This document shows positions 25,649 to 34,456 of a stretch of 64,000 nt of DNA, piece after piece. Position numbers and translations under genes: made by a program. Below the pieces are notes generated by a model. It made no database searches. It was not told the origin of the DNA and saw only the letters and a list, made by a program, of their open reading frames with translations. Origin of the DNA: Streptomyces lacrimifluminis (GTDB lineage: Bacteria > Actinomycetota > Actinomycetes > Streptomycetales > Streptomycetaceae); NCBI RefSeq assembly GCF_014646095.1, contig NZ_BMMU01000018.1, positions 123,362 through 187,361 on the forward strand. Reading direction: 5' to 3'. Each line of letters begins with the position of its first letter. Position 1 is the stretch's first letter.

Positions 25649-26875
25649 CTACCGAATCGGCATCCCCGACAGAGTCCGCGCGATCACCAACCGCTGGATC
25701 TCACTCGTACCCTCAAAAATGGTGTAAATCGCCGCATCCCGGTGCATGCGTTCGACCGGGTACTCCCGCGTGTACCCGTTCCCCCCGAGTATCTGAATCG
25801 CCTGCCCGGTAACCTTCTTCGCCGTCTCGCTCGCGAACAGCTTCGACATCGACCCCTCCGCCGCGGTGAACGGCTTCCCGCTGACCGCCATCCACGACGC
25901 CCGCCACGTCAGCAGCCGCGCCGCGTCGATGGACGTACGCATGTCGGCGAGCTGGAAGGCGACCCCCTGGTTGTCGATGATCGGGCGGCCGAACTGCTCA
26001 CGGGTCTTCGCGTAGTCGAGGGCGACCTCGTACGCGGCCCGGGCCGTGCCCACCGCCATCGCGGCCACCGCGGGGCGGCTCGCCTCGAAGGTGGCCATCG
26101 CCGCGTTCTTCACCCGCTCGCCGCCGGACTTCGCGCGCTCACGGGCCCGGGCGAGGCGCTCGTCGAGCTTCTGCTTGCCGCCGAGGAGGCAGGAACCGGG
26201 GACGCGGACGTTCTCCAGGACGACCTCGGCGGTGTGCGAGGCTCGGATGCCGTGCTTCTTGAACTTCTGCCCCTGGGACAGGCCGGGCGTGTTCGGCGGG
26301 ACGATGAAGGACGCGTGGCCCTTGGAGCCCAGTTCGGCGTCGACGACGGCGACGACCACGTGGACGTTGGCGATACCGCCGTTGGTCGCCCAGGTCTTCG
26401 TGCCGTTGAGGACCCACTCGTTCTTGGCCTCGTCGTACACGGCACGGGTGCGCATGGAGGCGACGTCGGAGCCCGCGTCGGGTTCGGAGGAGCAGAAGGC
26501 GGCGACCTTGACATCGTTGGCGTCGCCGTACATCTGGGGGATCCAGGTGCCGATCTGCTCCTCGGTGCCGTTGGCGAGGACACCCACGGCGGCGAGGCCG
26601 GTGCCGACGATGGAGAGGGCGATGCCCGCGTCACCCCAGAAGAGTTCCTCCATGGCCATCGGGATACCGAGGCCGGTGGGGTCGAAGTACTGCTGGGCGT
26701 AGAAGTCCAGGGAGTAGATGCCGACCTTCGCGGCCTCCTGGATGACCGGCCAGGGAGTCTCCTCGCGCTCGTCCCACTCGGCGGCGGCGGGACGGATCAC
26801 ATCGGCGGAGAACCCGTGGAGCCAGTCACGGACCTCTTTCTGTTCGTCATTGAGCTCCATGGTGAATTCGGCCAT
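25649..26875 (-). CDS. Acyl-CoA dehydrogenase (full-length)
   Basis: 408 residues. FAD and substrate motifs: AAFCSSEPDAGSDVASMRTR, WVLNGTKTWATNGG, the GRPIIDNQGVAFQLADM helix, and near the C-terminus IQILGGNGYTREYPVERMHRDAAI followed by YTIFEGTSEIQRLVIAR. The glutamate in IFEGTSE is the likely catalytic base, as in short/medium-chain enzymes. Single-gene unit, divergent from a TetR regulator, with a palindrome 26 bases ahead of the start; the pair is probably a fatty-acid responsive switch. Confidence 0.94.
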   Translation of the reverse strand: MAEFTMELNDEQKEVRDWLHGFSADVIRPAAAEWDEREETPWPVIQEAAKVGIYSLDFYAQQYFDPTGLGIPMAMEELFWGDAGIALSIVGTGLAAVGVLANGTEEQIGTWIPQMYGDANDVKVAAFCSSEPDAGSDVASMRTRAVYDEAKNEWVLNGTKTWATNGGIANVHVVVAVVDAELGSKGHASFIVPPNTPGLSQGQKFKKHGIRASHTAEVVLENVRVPGSCLLGGKQKLDERLARARERAKSGGERVKNAAMATFEASRPAVAAMAVGTARAAYEVALDYAKTREQFGRPIIDNQGVAFQLADMRTSIDAARLLTWRASWMAVSGKPFTAAEGSMSKLFASETAKKVTGQAIQILGGNGYTREYPVERMHRDAAIYTIFEGTSEIQRLVIARTLSGMPIR

Positions 26876-26900
26876 GACCCCTCCATCGCTGCACTAGCAT

Positions 26901-26915
26901 GTTACCTACGGTAAC
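26901..26915. promoter_or_regulatory. Candidate TetR operator GTTACC-TAC-GGTAAC
   Basis: Perfect 6-bp arms around TAC lie 26 bases upstream of the dehydrogenase start and 131 bases upstream of the TetR start. TetR repressors of acyl-CoA dehydrogenases often bind such sites between divergent genes. A TTGACT element lies on the minus strand at 26948-26943. Confidence 0.6.
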
Positions 26916-27045
26916 TGGAGTCTGTTACTCGTCGGTAGGAAAAGTCAACTCCCGCACCACGGTCGGCAGCCCGTTCGATGGGCATGGACCGATCAGTGCT
27001 AGTTTGCGCGAGCGTCGCCGAAATCAGCACGGGTGGGGAGAAACC

Positions 27046-27690
27046 ATGGACACCACGCAGCAAACGGATCAGCAGCGGTCCGCCGACCGCCGCCGGCGCG
27101 AGCTGCTGGAAGCCGCGGACCGGGTGGTGCTTCGCGACGGCCCGGGCGCCTCGATGAACGCCATCGCCGCCGAGGCGGGCATCACCAAACCGATTCTGTA
27201 CCGGCACTTCGGTGACAAGGGCGGACTCTACGCCGCTCTGGCCAAGCGGCACACCGACGCGCTCCTCAACTCCCTGCGGGCCGCGCTGGACGCTCCGGCC
27301 GAGCGGCGGGAGCGGGTGGAGGCCACGCTGGACACCTACCTCGCGGCGATCGAGGCGAGGCCCCAGGTGTACCGGTTCCTGATGCACCCCGGGGACAGCG
27401 TGTCACCCGGCGATCCCGGGTTCGATGTGAGGAAGCACTCGCTGCCGTTGCTCCGGTTGATGGGCGAGGAACTGGCCCAGGTGATCGAGGATCGGCTGGA
27501 TCTTGGTCCCGGCAGCCAGCAGTTGGCTCGGGTGTGGGGGCACGGGATAGTCGGGATGATGCATGCGGCCGGGGACTGGTGGCTGGGAGAACGGCCTTGT
27601 TCCCGGGCCGAGTTGGTGCGGAGCTTGGCTGATTTGCTGTGGGGGCGGTTGGCTGCCGCCGGGGACCGCGTTGGGGGTCCGGGGTTCTGA
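27046..27690 (+). CDS. TetR-family regulator, divergent from acyl-CoA dehydrogenase
   Basis: 214 residues. Helix-turn-helix at about 16-62: RRRELLEAADRVVLRDGPGA, MNAIAAEAGITKPILYRHFG. The ligand domain continues to about 200 with RPQVYRFLMHP. ATG 27046 has GGGGAG upstream and fits family length. By position it would control the dehydrogenase at 25649-26875, probably derepressing with acyl-CoA. Confidence 0.92.
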   Translation: MDTTQQTDQQRSADRRRRELLEAADRVVLRDGPGASMNAIAAEAGITKPILYRHFGDKGGLYAALAKRHTDALLNSLRAALDAPAERRERVEATLDTYLAAIEARPQVYRFLMHPGDSVSPGDPGFDVRKHSLPLLRLMGEELAQVIEDRLDLGPGSQQLARVWGHGIVGMMHAAGDWWLGERPCSRAELVRSLADLLWGRLAAAGDRVGGPGF

Positions 27691-27725
27691 AGGGTTGCGT
27701 ATTGTCTGCCGGTCGGTGGGGGCTG

Positions 27726-27748
27726 GTCGCGCAGTTCCCCGCGCCCCT
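27726..27748 (+). repeat. Family A repeat, single copy
   Basis: The same GCGCAGTTCCCCGCGCCCCT core as at 25498-25520, sitting between the convergent TetR and deformylase genes. The first base of the deformylase stop lies at its edge. Confidence 0.85.
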
Positions 27749-28317
27749 CAAGGTCCCCGGTGCCAAGAAGCTCGGGTTGCCTGGCGCATGAGTTTCTTGT
27801 GGCGCCAGCCCGTCAAGCGGTCCGCGTACGTTCGGCCCTCCAAGTGGTCGCACTCGTGCTGGAGGCAGCGGGCGAAGAAGCCCGTGCCCTCGACCCTCAC
27901 CGGCGCCCCTGCCACCGTGAAGCCCTCGACCACCGCCTCGTCGTATCGCTCCGTGCCCGCCTCGAGGCCCGGGAGGGACAGGCAGCCCTCGGGGCCACGC
28001 ATCACCAGACCATCGGCCTCGACCAGGCGAGGGTTGATCACGTGTCCCACGTGGCGGACATCCTCGTCGTCGGGGCAGTCGTATACGAAGACCCGCAGGG
28101 GGCGGCCGATCTGGTTCGCGGCGAGGCCCACGCCCTGGGCCGCGTACATCGTCGCGAACATGTCCTCGACGAGCCCGGCGAGTTCGGCGTCGAAGTGTGT
28201 CACTTCCGCGCAGGGGGTGTGGAGAACGGGGTCGCCGAGCAGTGTCAGGGGGCGGACGCGCCCCCGGGTGCCCGGGATGGAGCCTGGTCGCATGGCCGCA
28301 AGGGTACGGTCACCCAT
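27748..28317 (-). CDS. def: Peptide deformylase
   Basis: 189 residues from ATG 28317, or 181 from ATG 28293; neither has a good ribosome site. All three signature motifs are present: GVGLAANQIG, EGCLSLPG and HECDHLEG, which bring the metal-binding cysteine and two histidines. It removes the formyl group from new proteins. A basic tail WRHKKLMRQATRASWHRGP follows, abutting the repeat downstream. It is divergent from murT. Confidence 0.93.
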   Translation of the reverse strand: MGDRTLAAMRPGSIPGTRGRVRPLTLLGDPVLHTPCAEVTHFDAELAGLVEDMFATMYAAQGVGLAANQIGRPLRVFVYDCPDDEDVRHVGHVINPRLVEADGLVMRGPEGCLSLPGLEAGTERYDEAVVEGFTVAGAPVRVEGTGFFARCLQHECDHLEGRTYADRLTGWRHKKLMRQATRASWHRGP

Positions 28318-28350
28318 GTCGCGCGGGCGCCGTGGTGGTGCCGCGATGCG

Positions 28351-28367
28351 GATCCGATGAACGGATC
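28351..28367. promoter_or_regulatory. Inverted repeat in the def-murT intergenic region
   Basis: GATCCG (28351-28356) and CGGATC (28362-28367) enclose ATGAA. It precedes a possible -10 element TAGGCT at 28372-28377 for the murT operon. Role unproved. Confidence 0.35.
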
Positions 28368-28440
28368 TCGATAGGCTGAGGTCCACACCACGTGGCCGGA
28401 GGCACAGGCGCGGCGCGTACGCAAGGAGGATCGAGATCTG

Positions 28441-29679
28441 ATGGCAGGCAACTCGGACCCGCTCACTCCGCGGGCCAAGCTGGCCGTGACGGCCGGCAAG
28501 GCCGTAGCGGCGGCATCGCGTGCGGCAGGGCGCGGCAGCGGATCGGTGATCGGCGGCAAGGTAGCCCTCAAACTCGACCCAGACCTCCTCGCCCGGCTCG
28601 CCCAGCACCTGGACGTCATCCTGGTCTCGGCCACCAACGGCAAGACCACGACCACGCGGCTCATCGCGGAGGCCCTGCGCGCCGCCGGACCGGTCGTGTC
28701 GAACGCGCTCGGCGCCAACATGCCCGCCGGTATCACCTCGGCGCTCGCGGGCGGCTCGGACGCCAAGTTCGGGGTCATCGAGGTCGACGAGAAGTACCTC
28801 GCCGGCGTCGCCCGGGACACGGACCCCAAGTGCATCGCGCTCCTCAACCTCTCCCGCGACCAGCTCGACCGCGCCGCCGAGACCCGCATGCTCGCCGAGA
28901 ACTGGCGTGAGGGGCTCGCCGGTTCGAAGGCCGTCATCGTCGCCAACGCCGACGACCCGCTGATCGTGTGGGCCGCCTCCTCCTCCCCCAACGTGATCTG
29001 GGTCGCCGCCGGACAGATGTGGAAGGACGACGCCTGGTCCTGCCCGTCCTGCGGTGGCGTGATGCAGCGCCCCGGCGACGACTGGTTCTGCGGTCAGTGC
29101 GGCTTCCGCCGCCCGACGCCGAGTTGGGCACTGTCCGGCGACCACGTGCTCGACCCGCACGGTTCGGCCTGGCCGATCCACCTCCAGCTGCCGGGGCGCG
29201 CCAACAAGTCCAACGCCGCCGCCTCCGCCGCTGTCGCCGCCGTGTTCGGCGTACCCCCGCAGGTCGGCCTGGAGCGCATGTACCAGGTGCAGGCCGTGGC
29301 CGGACGGTACGACGTCGTGCAGTTCATGCAGCGTGATCTGCGGCTGCTGCTCGCCAAGAACCCGGCCGGCTGGCTGGAGACGTTCTCCCTGATCGACCCG
29401 CCGCCGACCCCGGTCATCCTCTCCGTGAACGCGCGGGGCGCCGACGGCACCGACACCTCATGGCTGTGGGACGTCGACTACACGCAGCTCACCGGGCACC
29501 CGATCTTCGTCATCGGCGACCGCAAGCTCGACCTCGCCGTGCGCCTCGAGGTGGCCAACCAGCACTTCCAGGTCTGCGAGAACGCCGACCAGGCCGTGCA
29601 GATGGCGCCGCCCGGCCGCATCGAGGTCATCGCGAACTACACCGCCTTCCAGGATCTGCGCCGCCGCGTCGGCAACTGA
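28441..29679 (+). CDS. murT: Lipid II isoglutaminyl synthase, Mur-ligase subunit
   Basis: 412 residues. The ATP loop is SATNGKTTTTRL (residues 63-74). A Cys4 ribbon inserted in the middle domain has Cys201, Cys204, Cys217 and Cys220, the hallmark of MurT rather than MurE-type ligases. The C-terminal DUF1727 part carries MQRDLRLLLAKNPAGW and WLWDVDYTQL. It activates the D-glutamate carboxylate of lipid II at the membrane for amidation by GatD, the next gene. AAGGAGG lies ten bases before the start. Confidence 0.95.
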   Translation: MAGNSDPLTPRAKLAVTAGKAVAAASRAAGRGSGSVIGGKVALKLDPDLLARLAQHLDVILVSATNGKTTTTRLIAEALRAAGPVVSNALGANMPAGITSALAGGSDAKFGVIEVDEKYLAGVARDTDPKCIALLNLSRDQLDRAAETRMLAENWREGLAGSKAVIVANADDPLIVWAASSSPNVIWVAAGQMWKDDAWSCPSCGGVMQRPGDDWFCGQCGFRRPTPSWALSGDHVLDPHGSAWPIHLQLPGRANKSNAAASAAVAAVFGVPPQVGLERMYQVQAVAGRYDVVQFMQRDLRLLLAKNPAGWLETFSLIDPPPTPVILSVNARGADGTDTSWLWDVDYTQLTGHPIFVIGDRKLDLAVRLEVANQHFQVCENADQAVQMAPPGRIEVIANYTAFQDLRRRVGN

Positions 29680-29716
29680 CCACTGCCGCCAACCGACCAC
29701 TGAGGACGATCACTTC

Positions 29717-30445
29717 ATGAGCGACAACCAGCTGCGTCTGGTGTGGATCTACCCGGACCTGCTCAGCACGTACGGCGACCAGGGCAACGCGCTCGTCGTG
29801 GAGCGCCGGGCCCGGCAGCGCGGCCTCGACGTGGCCCGGCTCGACGTGCGCAGCGACCAGCCGATCCCCACCTCCGGCGACATCTACCTGATCGGCGGCG
29901 GCGAGGACCGGCCGCAGCGGCTCGCGGCGGAACGTTTGCGCCGTGACGGCGGTCTGCACCGGGCCGTCGGCAACGGCGCGATCGTGTTCTCCGTGTGCGC
30001 CGGCTACCAGATCCTGGGCCACGAGTTCATCAACGACCTCGGGCAGCGGGAGCCCGGCCTCGGGCTCCTCGACGTGGTCTCGGTACGTGGCGAGGGCGAG
30101 CGATGCGTGGGCGACGTGCTCGGGGACATCGACGCGCGCCTGGGCCTGCCCCCGCTGACCGGCTTCGAGAACCACCAGGGGGTCACCCATCTCGGCCCCA
30201 CCGCCCGCCCGTTCGCGAAGGTGCGGCTCGGCAAGGGCAACGGCACGGGGGACGGCACGGAGGGCGCGTACAACGACACGGTCTTCGGCACGTACATGCA
30301 CGGGCCCGTGCTCGCCCGTAACCCGCTGATCGCGGATCTGCTGCTGAAGCTGGCCCTCGACGTCAACGCACTGCCGCCGACCGACGACCGCTGGTACGAG
30401 GCGCTGCGCAACGAGCGGATCACGGCGGCGCAGCAGCCGGCCTGA
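29717..30445 (+). CDS. gatD: Lipid II isoglutaminyl synthase, glutaminase subunit
   Basis: 242 residues of the CobB/CobQ-type amidotransferase fold. The nucleophile is Cys94 in VFSVCAGYQILGHEF and the catalytic histidine His195 in GTYMHGPVLARNP. It releases ammonia from glutamine and passes it to MurT. The gap of 37 bases and same strand as murT imply one operon. D-iGln residues are the expected cell-wall product. Confidence 0.95.
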   Translation: MSDNQLRLVWIYPDLLSTYGDQGNALVVERRARQRGLDVARLDVRSDQPIPTSGDIYLIGGGEDRPQRLAAERLRRDGGLHRAVGNGAIVFSVCAGYQILGHEFINDLGQREPGLGLLDVVSVRGEGERCVGDVLGDIDARLGLPPLTGFENHQGVTHLGPTARPFAKVRLGKGNGTGDGTEGAYNDTVFGTYMHGPVLARNPLIADLLLKLALDVNALPPTDDRWYEALRNERITAAQQPA

Positions 30446-30657
30446 CCTGCGCGCACGCCTGCTTCCGCGCCGGCCTGTACACCTGCCGTCCGCGTGTGCG
30501 TCACCGGCCCGTCTGACGGGGCATCCGCACAGGTGAGCGCCGGTGTCCAGCACGCGGACGGGTGCTACGGCCCAGGTCCCCGCCGCCGGTATGGTGACGG
30601 GGATCGAGCCGGACAGCGTGGTCCGGTCCCGGCCCACGTGGAGAAGGATTTCGGGCG

Positions 30658-31683
30658 ATGCGCATTGGTGTCCTGACGTCCGGCGGCGACTGCCCCGGTC
30701 TGAACGCCGTCATCCGGTCCGTCGTGCACCGCGCCGTCGTGGACCACGGTGACGAGGTGATCGGCTTCCGGGACGGCTGGAAGGGCCTCCTGGAGTGCGA
30801 CTACCTGAAGCTCGACCTCGACGCGGTGAGCGGCATCCTCGCTCGCGGCGGCACCATCCTCGGCTCGTCCCGGGTCCGCCCCGAGCATCTGCGGGACGGC
30901 GTGGAGCGGGCCAAGGGCCATGTCGCCGAGCTGGGGCTCGACGCGATCATCCCGATCGGCGGCGAGGGCACGCTCAAGGCGGCCCGGCTGTTGTCCGACA
31001 ACGGTCTGCCGATAGTCGGCGTCCCCAAGACCATCGACAACGACATCGCGGTCACGGACGTCACCTTCGGCTTCGACACGGCCGTCGGGGTCGCCACCGA
31101 GGCCCTGGACCGGCTGAAGACCACCGCCGAGTCCCACCAGCGCGTCCTGATCGTCGAGGTCATGGGCCGCCACACCGGCTGGATCGCCCTGCACTCCGGC
31201 ATGGCCGCGGGCGCCCACGCCATCGTCGTACCTGAACGCCCCTTCGACATCGAGGAGTTGGCCGCGCGCGTCGGCGAACGCTTCGAGGCGGGCAAGCGGT
31301 TCGCGATCGTCGTCGCCGCGGAGGGCGCGAAGCCGCGCGCGGGCTCGATGGAGTACGACGAGGGCGGCAAGGACGTGTACGGCCACGAGCGCTTCGCCGG
31401 TATCGCCCGGCAGCTCTCCCTGGAGTTGGAGGAGCGGCTCGGGAAGGAGGCACGGCCGGTGATCCTCGGTCATGTGCAGCGGGGTGGGACGCCCACGGCC
31501 TATGACCGGGTGCTGGCCACGCGGTTCGGGTGGCATGCGGTGGAGGCCGTGCATCGCGGGGAGTTCGGGCGGATGACGGCGCTTCGGGGGACGGACATCG
31601 TGATGGTGTCCCTGGCCGAGGCGGTGGAGACGCTCAAGACGGTTCCTGAGGCTCGGTATGCGGAAGCGGAGTGCGTGCTCTAG
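30658..31683 (+). CDS. pfkA: 6-phosphofructokinase (ATP-dependent type predicted)
   Basis: 341 residues. LTSGGDCPGLNAVIRSVV opens the first loop; the nucleotide determinant is Gly104 in IGGEGTLKAA, which favours ATP over pyrophosphate, whereas residue 124 is Lys (VPKTIDNDI), as in the mixed group III enzymes. TVEVMGRHTGWIALHSG-like motif EVMGRHTGWIAL binds fructose 6-phosphate. GGAGAAGG precedes ATG 30658. It catalyses a committed step of glycolysis. The gap 30446-30657 contains no gene; a possible -10 TATGGT lies near 30589. Confidence 0.95.
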   Translation: MRIGVLTSGGDCPGLNAVIRSVVHRAVVDHGDEVIGFRDGWKGLLECDYLKLDLDAVSGILARGGTILGSSRVRPEHLRDGVERAKGHVAELGLDAIIPIGGEGTLKAARLLSDNGLPIVGVPKTIDNDIAVTDVTFGFDTAVGVATEALDRLKTTAESHQRVLIVEVMGRHTGWIALHSGMAAGAHAIVVPERPFDIEELAARVGERFEAGKRFAIVVAAEGAKPRAGSMEYDEGGKDVYGHERFAGIARQLSLELEERLGKEARPVILGHVQRGGTPTAYDRVLATRFGWHAVEAVHRGEFGRMTALRGTDIVMVSLAEAVETLKTVPEARYAEAECVL

Positions 31684-31725
31684 CCGTTGACCGGTAGTTC
31701 GTCGGGGACGGGTCCGCTGTGGCTG

Positions 31726-31748
31726 ATCGCGCGGTTCCCCGCGCCCCT
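31726..31748 (+). repeat. Family A repeat, variant copy
   Basis: ATCGCGCGGTTCCCCGCGCC, then CCT: two changes from the consensus copy. It follows the pfkA stop and precedes the CtaG-like gene. Confidence 0.8.
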
Positions 31749-31855
31749 AAAACCTGAAAGCCCTGGGCCGCCCCCCGGTCACAAGTGCCGCTGGGGGCGG
31801 TTCTAGTCTGGTCGGGACAGACAGCGCCCAATCAGTACGAACCAGGAGCCGGCGG

Positions 31856-32806
31856 ATGGAACACAGCGGGCACGGTACGACCATGGACCTTCTGCCCTTC
31901 ACCTTGGGGCGGGGGCTCGGGTGGTCCGCCGACCCGTTCTTCCTGGTCGCCTGTCTGACGGGGCTCGGCCTCTACGGGTGGGCGGTCGTGCGGCTGGTCC
32001 GGCGTGGGGACAAGTGGTCCGCCGGGCGGACCGTCTCCTTCGTGCTCGGCGTGCTGACCGTCATGCTCGTCATGTGCACCAGGCTCAACGACTACGGCAT
32101 GGTCATGTTCAGCGTGCACATGGTGCAGCACATGGTGATCAGCATGGTGTCGCCGATCCTCATTCTGCTCGGTGCGCCGATCACGCTGGCGCTGCGGGCG
32201 CTGCCGGTCGCCGGCCGGGGGCGGAAGGGGCCGCGTGAGCTGCTGCTGGCGTTGCTGCACAGCCGGTACATGCGGATCGTCACGCACGCGGCGTTCACCA
32301 TCCCGCTGTTCATCGCCAGCCTGTACGTCCTGTACTTCACGCCGCTCTTCGACTTCCTGATGAGTTCGAAGGCCGGTCACATCACGATGATGTGTCACTT
32401 CCTCGCCGTCGGACTGATCTTCTTCTGGCCGATCATGGGCGTCGACCCCGGCCCGAACCGGCCCGGGTATCTGATGCGGATGCTGGAGTTGTTCGCCGGG
32501 ATGCCGTTCCACGCGTTCTTCGGGATCGCGCTGATGATGGCATCGACGCCGATGGTCGACTCGTACAGGAATCCGCCCGCCTCGCTCGGCATCGACGCGC
32601 TCTCCGACCAGAACGCGGCCGGCGGGATCGCCTGGGCGTTCAGCGAGATCCCGACCGTACTGGTGCTGCTGGCGCTGCTCTTCCAGTGGCACAGCTCCGA
32701 GCAGCGGCAGGCCAAGCGCCAGGACCGGGCCGCCGACCGCGACGGCGACAAGGAACTCGAGGCGTACAACGCCTATTTGGCCTCACTGAACGCACGTGGG
32801 CGCTGA
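31856..32806 (+). CDS. CtaG-like cytochrome c oxidase assembly membrane protein
   Basis: 316 residues with about seven membrane segments. Conserved histidines are in VHMVQHMVISMVSPILILLG and MMCHFLAVGLIFFWPIMGVD; both motifs are typical of the Caa3_CtaG family, which delivers copper to cytochrome oxidase. The C-terminal tail is charged and cytoplasmic. It is single, with no oxidase subunits adjacent. Copper delivery is known for relatives, not shown here. Confidence 0.9.
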   Translation: MEHSGHGTTMDLLPFTLGRGLGWSADPFFLVACLTGLGLYGWAVVRLVRRGDKWSAGRTVSFVLGVLTVMLVMCTRLNDYGMVMFSVHMVQHMVISMVSPILILLGAPITLALRALPVAGRGRKGPRELLLALLHSRYMRIVTHAAFTIPLFIASLYVLYFTPLFDFLMSSKAGHITMMCHFLAVGLIFFWPIMGVDPGPNRPGYLMRMLELFAGMPFHAFFGIALMMASTPMVDSYRNPPASLGIDALSDQNAAGGIAWAFSEIPTVLVLLALLFQWHSSEQRQAKRQDRAADRDGDKELEAYNAYLASLNARGR

Positions 32807-32824
32807 ATCAACTTTTTATTTCCC

Positions 32825-32855
32825 TTGCCTGAAACACATTCTCATTCAGTAGCAT
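32825..32855 (+). promoter_or_regulatory. Candidate promoter of the lipoprotein-kinase operon
   Basis: TTGCCT (32825-32830) and TAGCAT (32850-32855) are separated by 19 bases in an unusually AT-rich stretch (32811-32860). The start codon follows 31 bases later. Confidence 0.4.
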
Positions 32856-32885
32856 GTGCGTGACGTATCCGCCGGGGGGAGCGGT

Positions 32886-34439
32886 ATGACACTTCATGCT
32901 TTCAGGGAATCTGGGCTTCAGCGGCTTACTGTCGCACTGTTGTGCGTTCTATTGGCCAGCAGCTGCGACAGCAAGGCGCCGGCGGCGGTGGTGAAGGCGG
33001 TGGCTTCGGGGGTGCCTTCCCTCGCGCCGTTCTTCGACGAGAGCAGCGGCCTGGGTCATGACGCCCAGGTCCGTTCGCGGCCCGCGCACGGCAGCAGCCT
33101 GCAGCAGGGCAGCACCCCCGGGCTGTACGGGGGTACGAGGAAGCCGACGGTCTGTGACGTCGACCGGTTGGAACAATTCCTCACCGACCCCAAGAACAAC
33201 AGGAAGACTGAGGAATGGGCACGTGTGGTCGATATTCCGCGGAGCGGGATTCCCGCCTATCTCGACCGGCTCACGCCCGTTCTCCTGCGCCACGACACCC
33301 TCGTGAGGAACCACGACTACAAGAAGGAAAAGGCGGTCCCCTACGACGCGCTGCTCCAGGCGGGAATCGCGGTTCTCGTCGATGAAGCGGGAGTTCCCGT
33401 CGTGAAGTGTTCATGCGGAAATCCGCTGAAGCCGTTTAAGGGCGCCACGGATCGCATATCCGTCGAGTTCGAGGACGGCAACAAGAAGTGGAGCGACTAC
33501 GACGCCGACGAGGTCGTGCTCGTACGTCCCGCACCCGGCAAGGTCGACCGGTTCGCGCTCGTCGACGTGCACGAACCGGAGCGGGGCATCTACCGCCGGA
33601 CCGGGACCGGGGGCGAGGCCGACCAGGTCTTCGACACGCGCGAGCGGCACCCGGTACCGCCCCTCGCCGGGACGACCTTCGGCGCCGCTAGCAGCCGGCT
33701 GACGAATCTGGGCCTGGCGACGGCGTACGACAGCGCGGGGCTGCCGCCGCCCGACGCCACCGTCACCGGGTCGGAGCCGGGGCCGGGGACGGCGCTCCCG
33801 TTCGGCTCGTACGTGAGACTGAACGTGCGCATCGAGTCCGGGTCGCCCGACGACGGCAGCGGCGAAAGCTACGGGACCACTGCCCCGGGGGCGAGTACGG
33901 GCTCGGGCTCGGAGCCCGGGCGAGGGACACCGTCGGAGTCGGGTTCCGGGGCGATTTCGGGGCCTGGGCCCGAAATCGCCCCGGACCCCGGCGGTACCGG
34001 TCCGTCGTCCCCCTCGACCGATCCCTCGACGCCTCCGTCATCCCCGTCGTCGCCGTCCTCGTCCAGTGACGAGCCCACGCCCTCCCCGTCCGACCCGCCC
34101 TCGTCCGACCCCACACCGTCCGGTCCCGGCAGCAGCACCCCCGACACCGGCCCCACGGACGAGCCGGCCCCTTCCGAACCACCTTCGCTCCCGCCTCCCC
34201 CTCCCCCACCGCCGCCGAGCGACCCGCCCAGCGCACCCCCGGAAACGACCGGCGCACCGCCCGATCCACCACCCCAGGAGCCGAGCAGCCCACCTCCGGC
34301 GACCGCCACTGCCTCGGAAACACCGGATGCGCAACCGCGCCCCTCAGAGGCGCGGGGCTGTGACATTTGCGGCTCCGCCGCGTGGGCGCGACCAGCCCTC
34401 ACCGGCCCGCAGCCGAGTAACCGCACATCCAGCAGGTAG
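32886..34439 (+). CDS. Lipoprotein with PASTA-like domain and Ser/Pro-rich tail (DUF6777-like)
   Basis: 517 residues from ATG 32886 (GGGGGAG upstream). The signal LQRLTVALLCVLLASSCDSK makes Cys27 the lipid site. A globular domain at about 85-245 includes VVKCSCGNPLKPF; I recall similar Streptomyces proteins as DUF6777. Residues about 257-317 (PPLAGTTFGAASSRLTNLGL, then EPGPGTALPFGSYVRLNV) match the PASTA pattern. Residues about 320-480 are Ser/Pro/Asp-rich linker. The last 34 residues are encoded by a dispersed repeat. The Ser/Thr kinase gene begins 17 bases later, so a cell-wall sensing partnership is inferred. Confidence 0.82.
   Translation: MTLHAFRESGLQRLTVALLCVLLASSCDSKAPAAVVKAVASGVPSLAPFFDESSGLGHDAQVRSRPAHGSSLQQGSTPGLYGGTRKPTVCDVDRLEQFLTDPKNNRKTEEWARVVDIPRSGIPAYLDRLTPVLLRHDTLVRNHDYKKEKAVPYDALLQAGIAVLVDEAGVPVVKCSCGNPLKPFKGATDRISVEFEDGNKKWSDYDADEVVLVRPAPGKVDRFALVDVHEPERGIYRRTGTGGEADQVFDTRERHPVPPLAGTTFGAASSRLTNLGLATAYDSAGLPPPDATVTGSEPGPGTALPFGSYVRLNVRIESGSPDDGSGESYGTTAPGASTGSGSEPGRGTPSESGSGAISGPGPEIAPDPGGTGPSSPSTDPSTPPSSPSSPSSSSDEPTPSPSDPPSSDPTPSGPGSSTPDTGPTDEPAPSEPPSLPPPPPPPPPSDPPSAPPETTGAPPDPPPQEPSSPPPATATASETPDAQPRPSEARGCDICGSAAWARPALTGPQPSNRTSSR
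34335..34416 (+). repeat. Dispersed intergenic repeat, family C, inside the lipoprotein reading frame
   Basis: CGCGCCCCTCAGAGGCGCGG then GGCTGTGACATTTGCGGCTC, CGCCGCGTGGGCGCGACCAG has the look of a repeat commonly found between Streptomyces genes (from memory). It is translated here as the extreme C-terminus of the lipoprotein. Its first bases share the CGCGCCCCT element with family A. Confidence 0.6.
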
Positions 34440-34456
34440 ACGCGGGAGTTCACCGG

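Noticed and set aside
33900..34330. Possible DNA repeat array in the lipoprotein gene
   Set aside because: It is low-complexity coding for Ser/Pro/Asp linker, with no fixed repeat unit or spacer; not a CRISPR.
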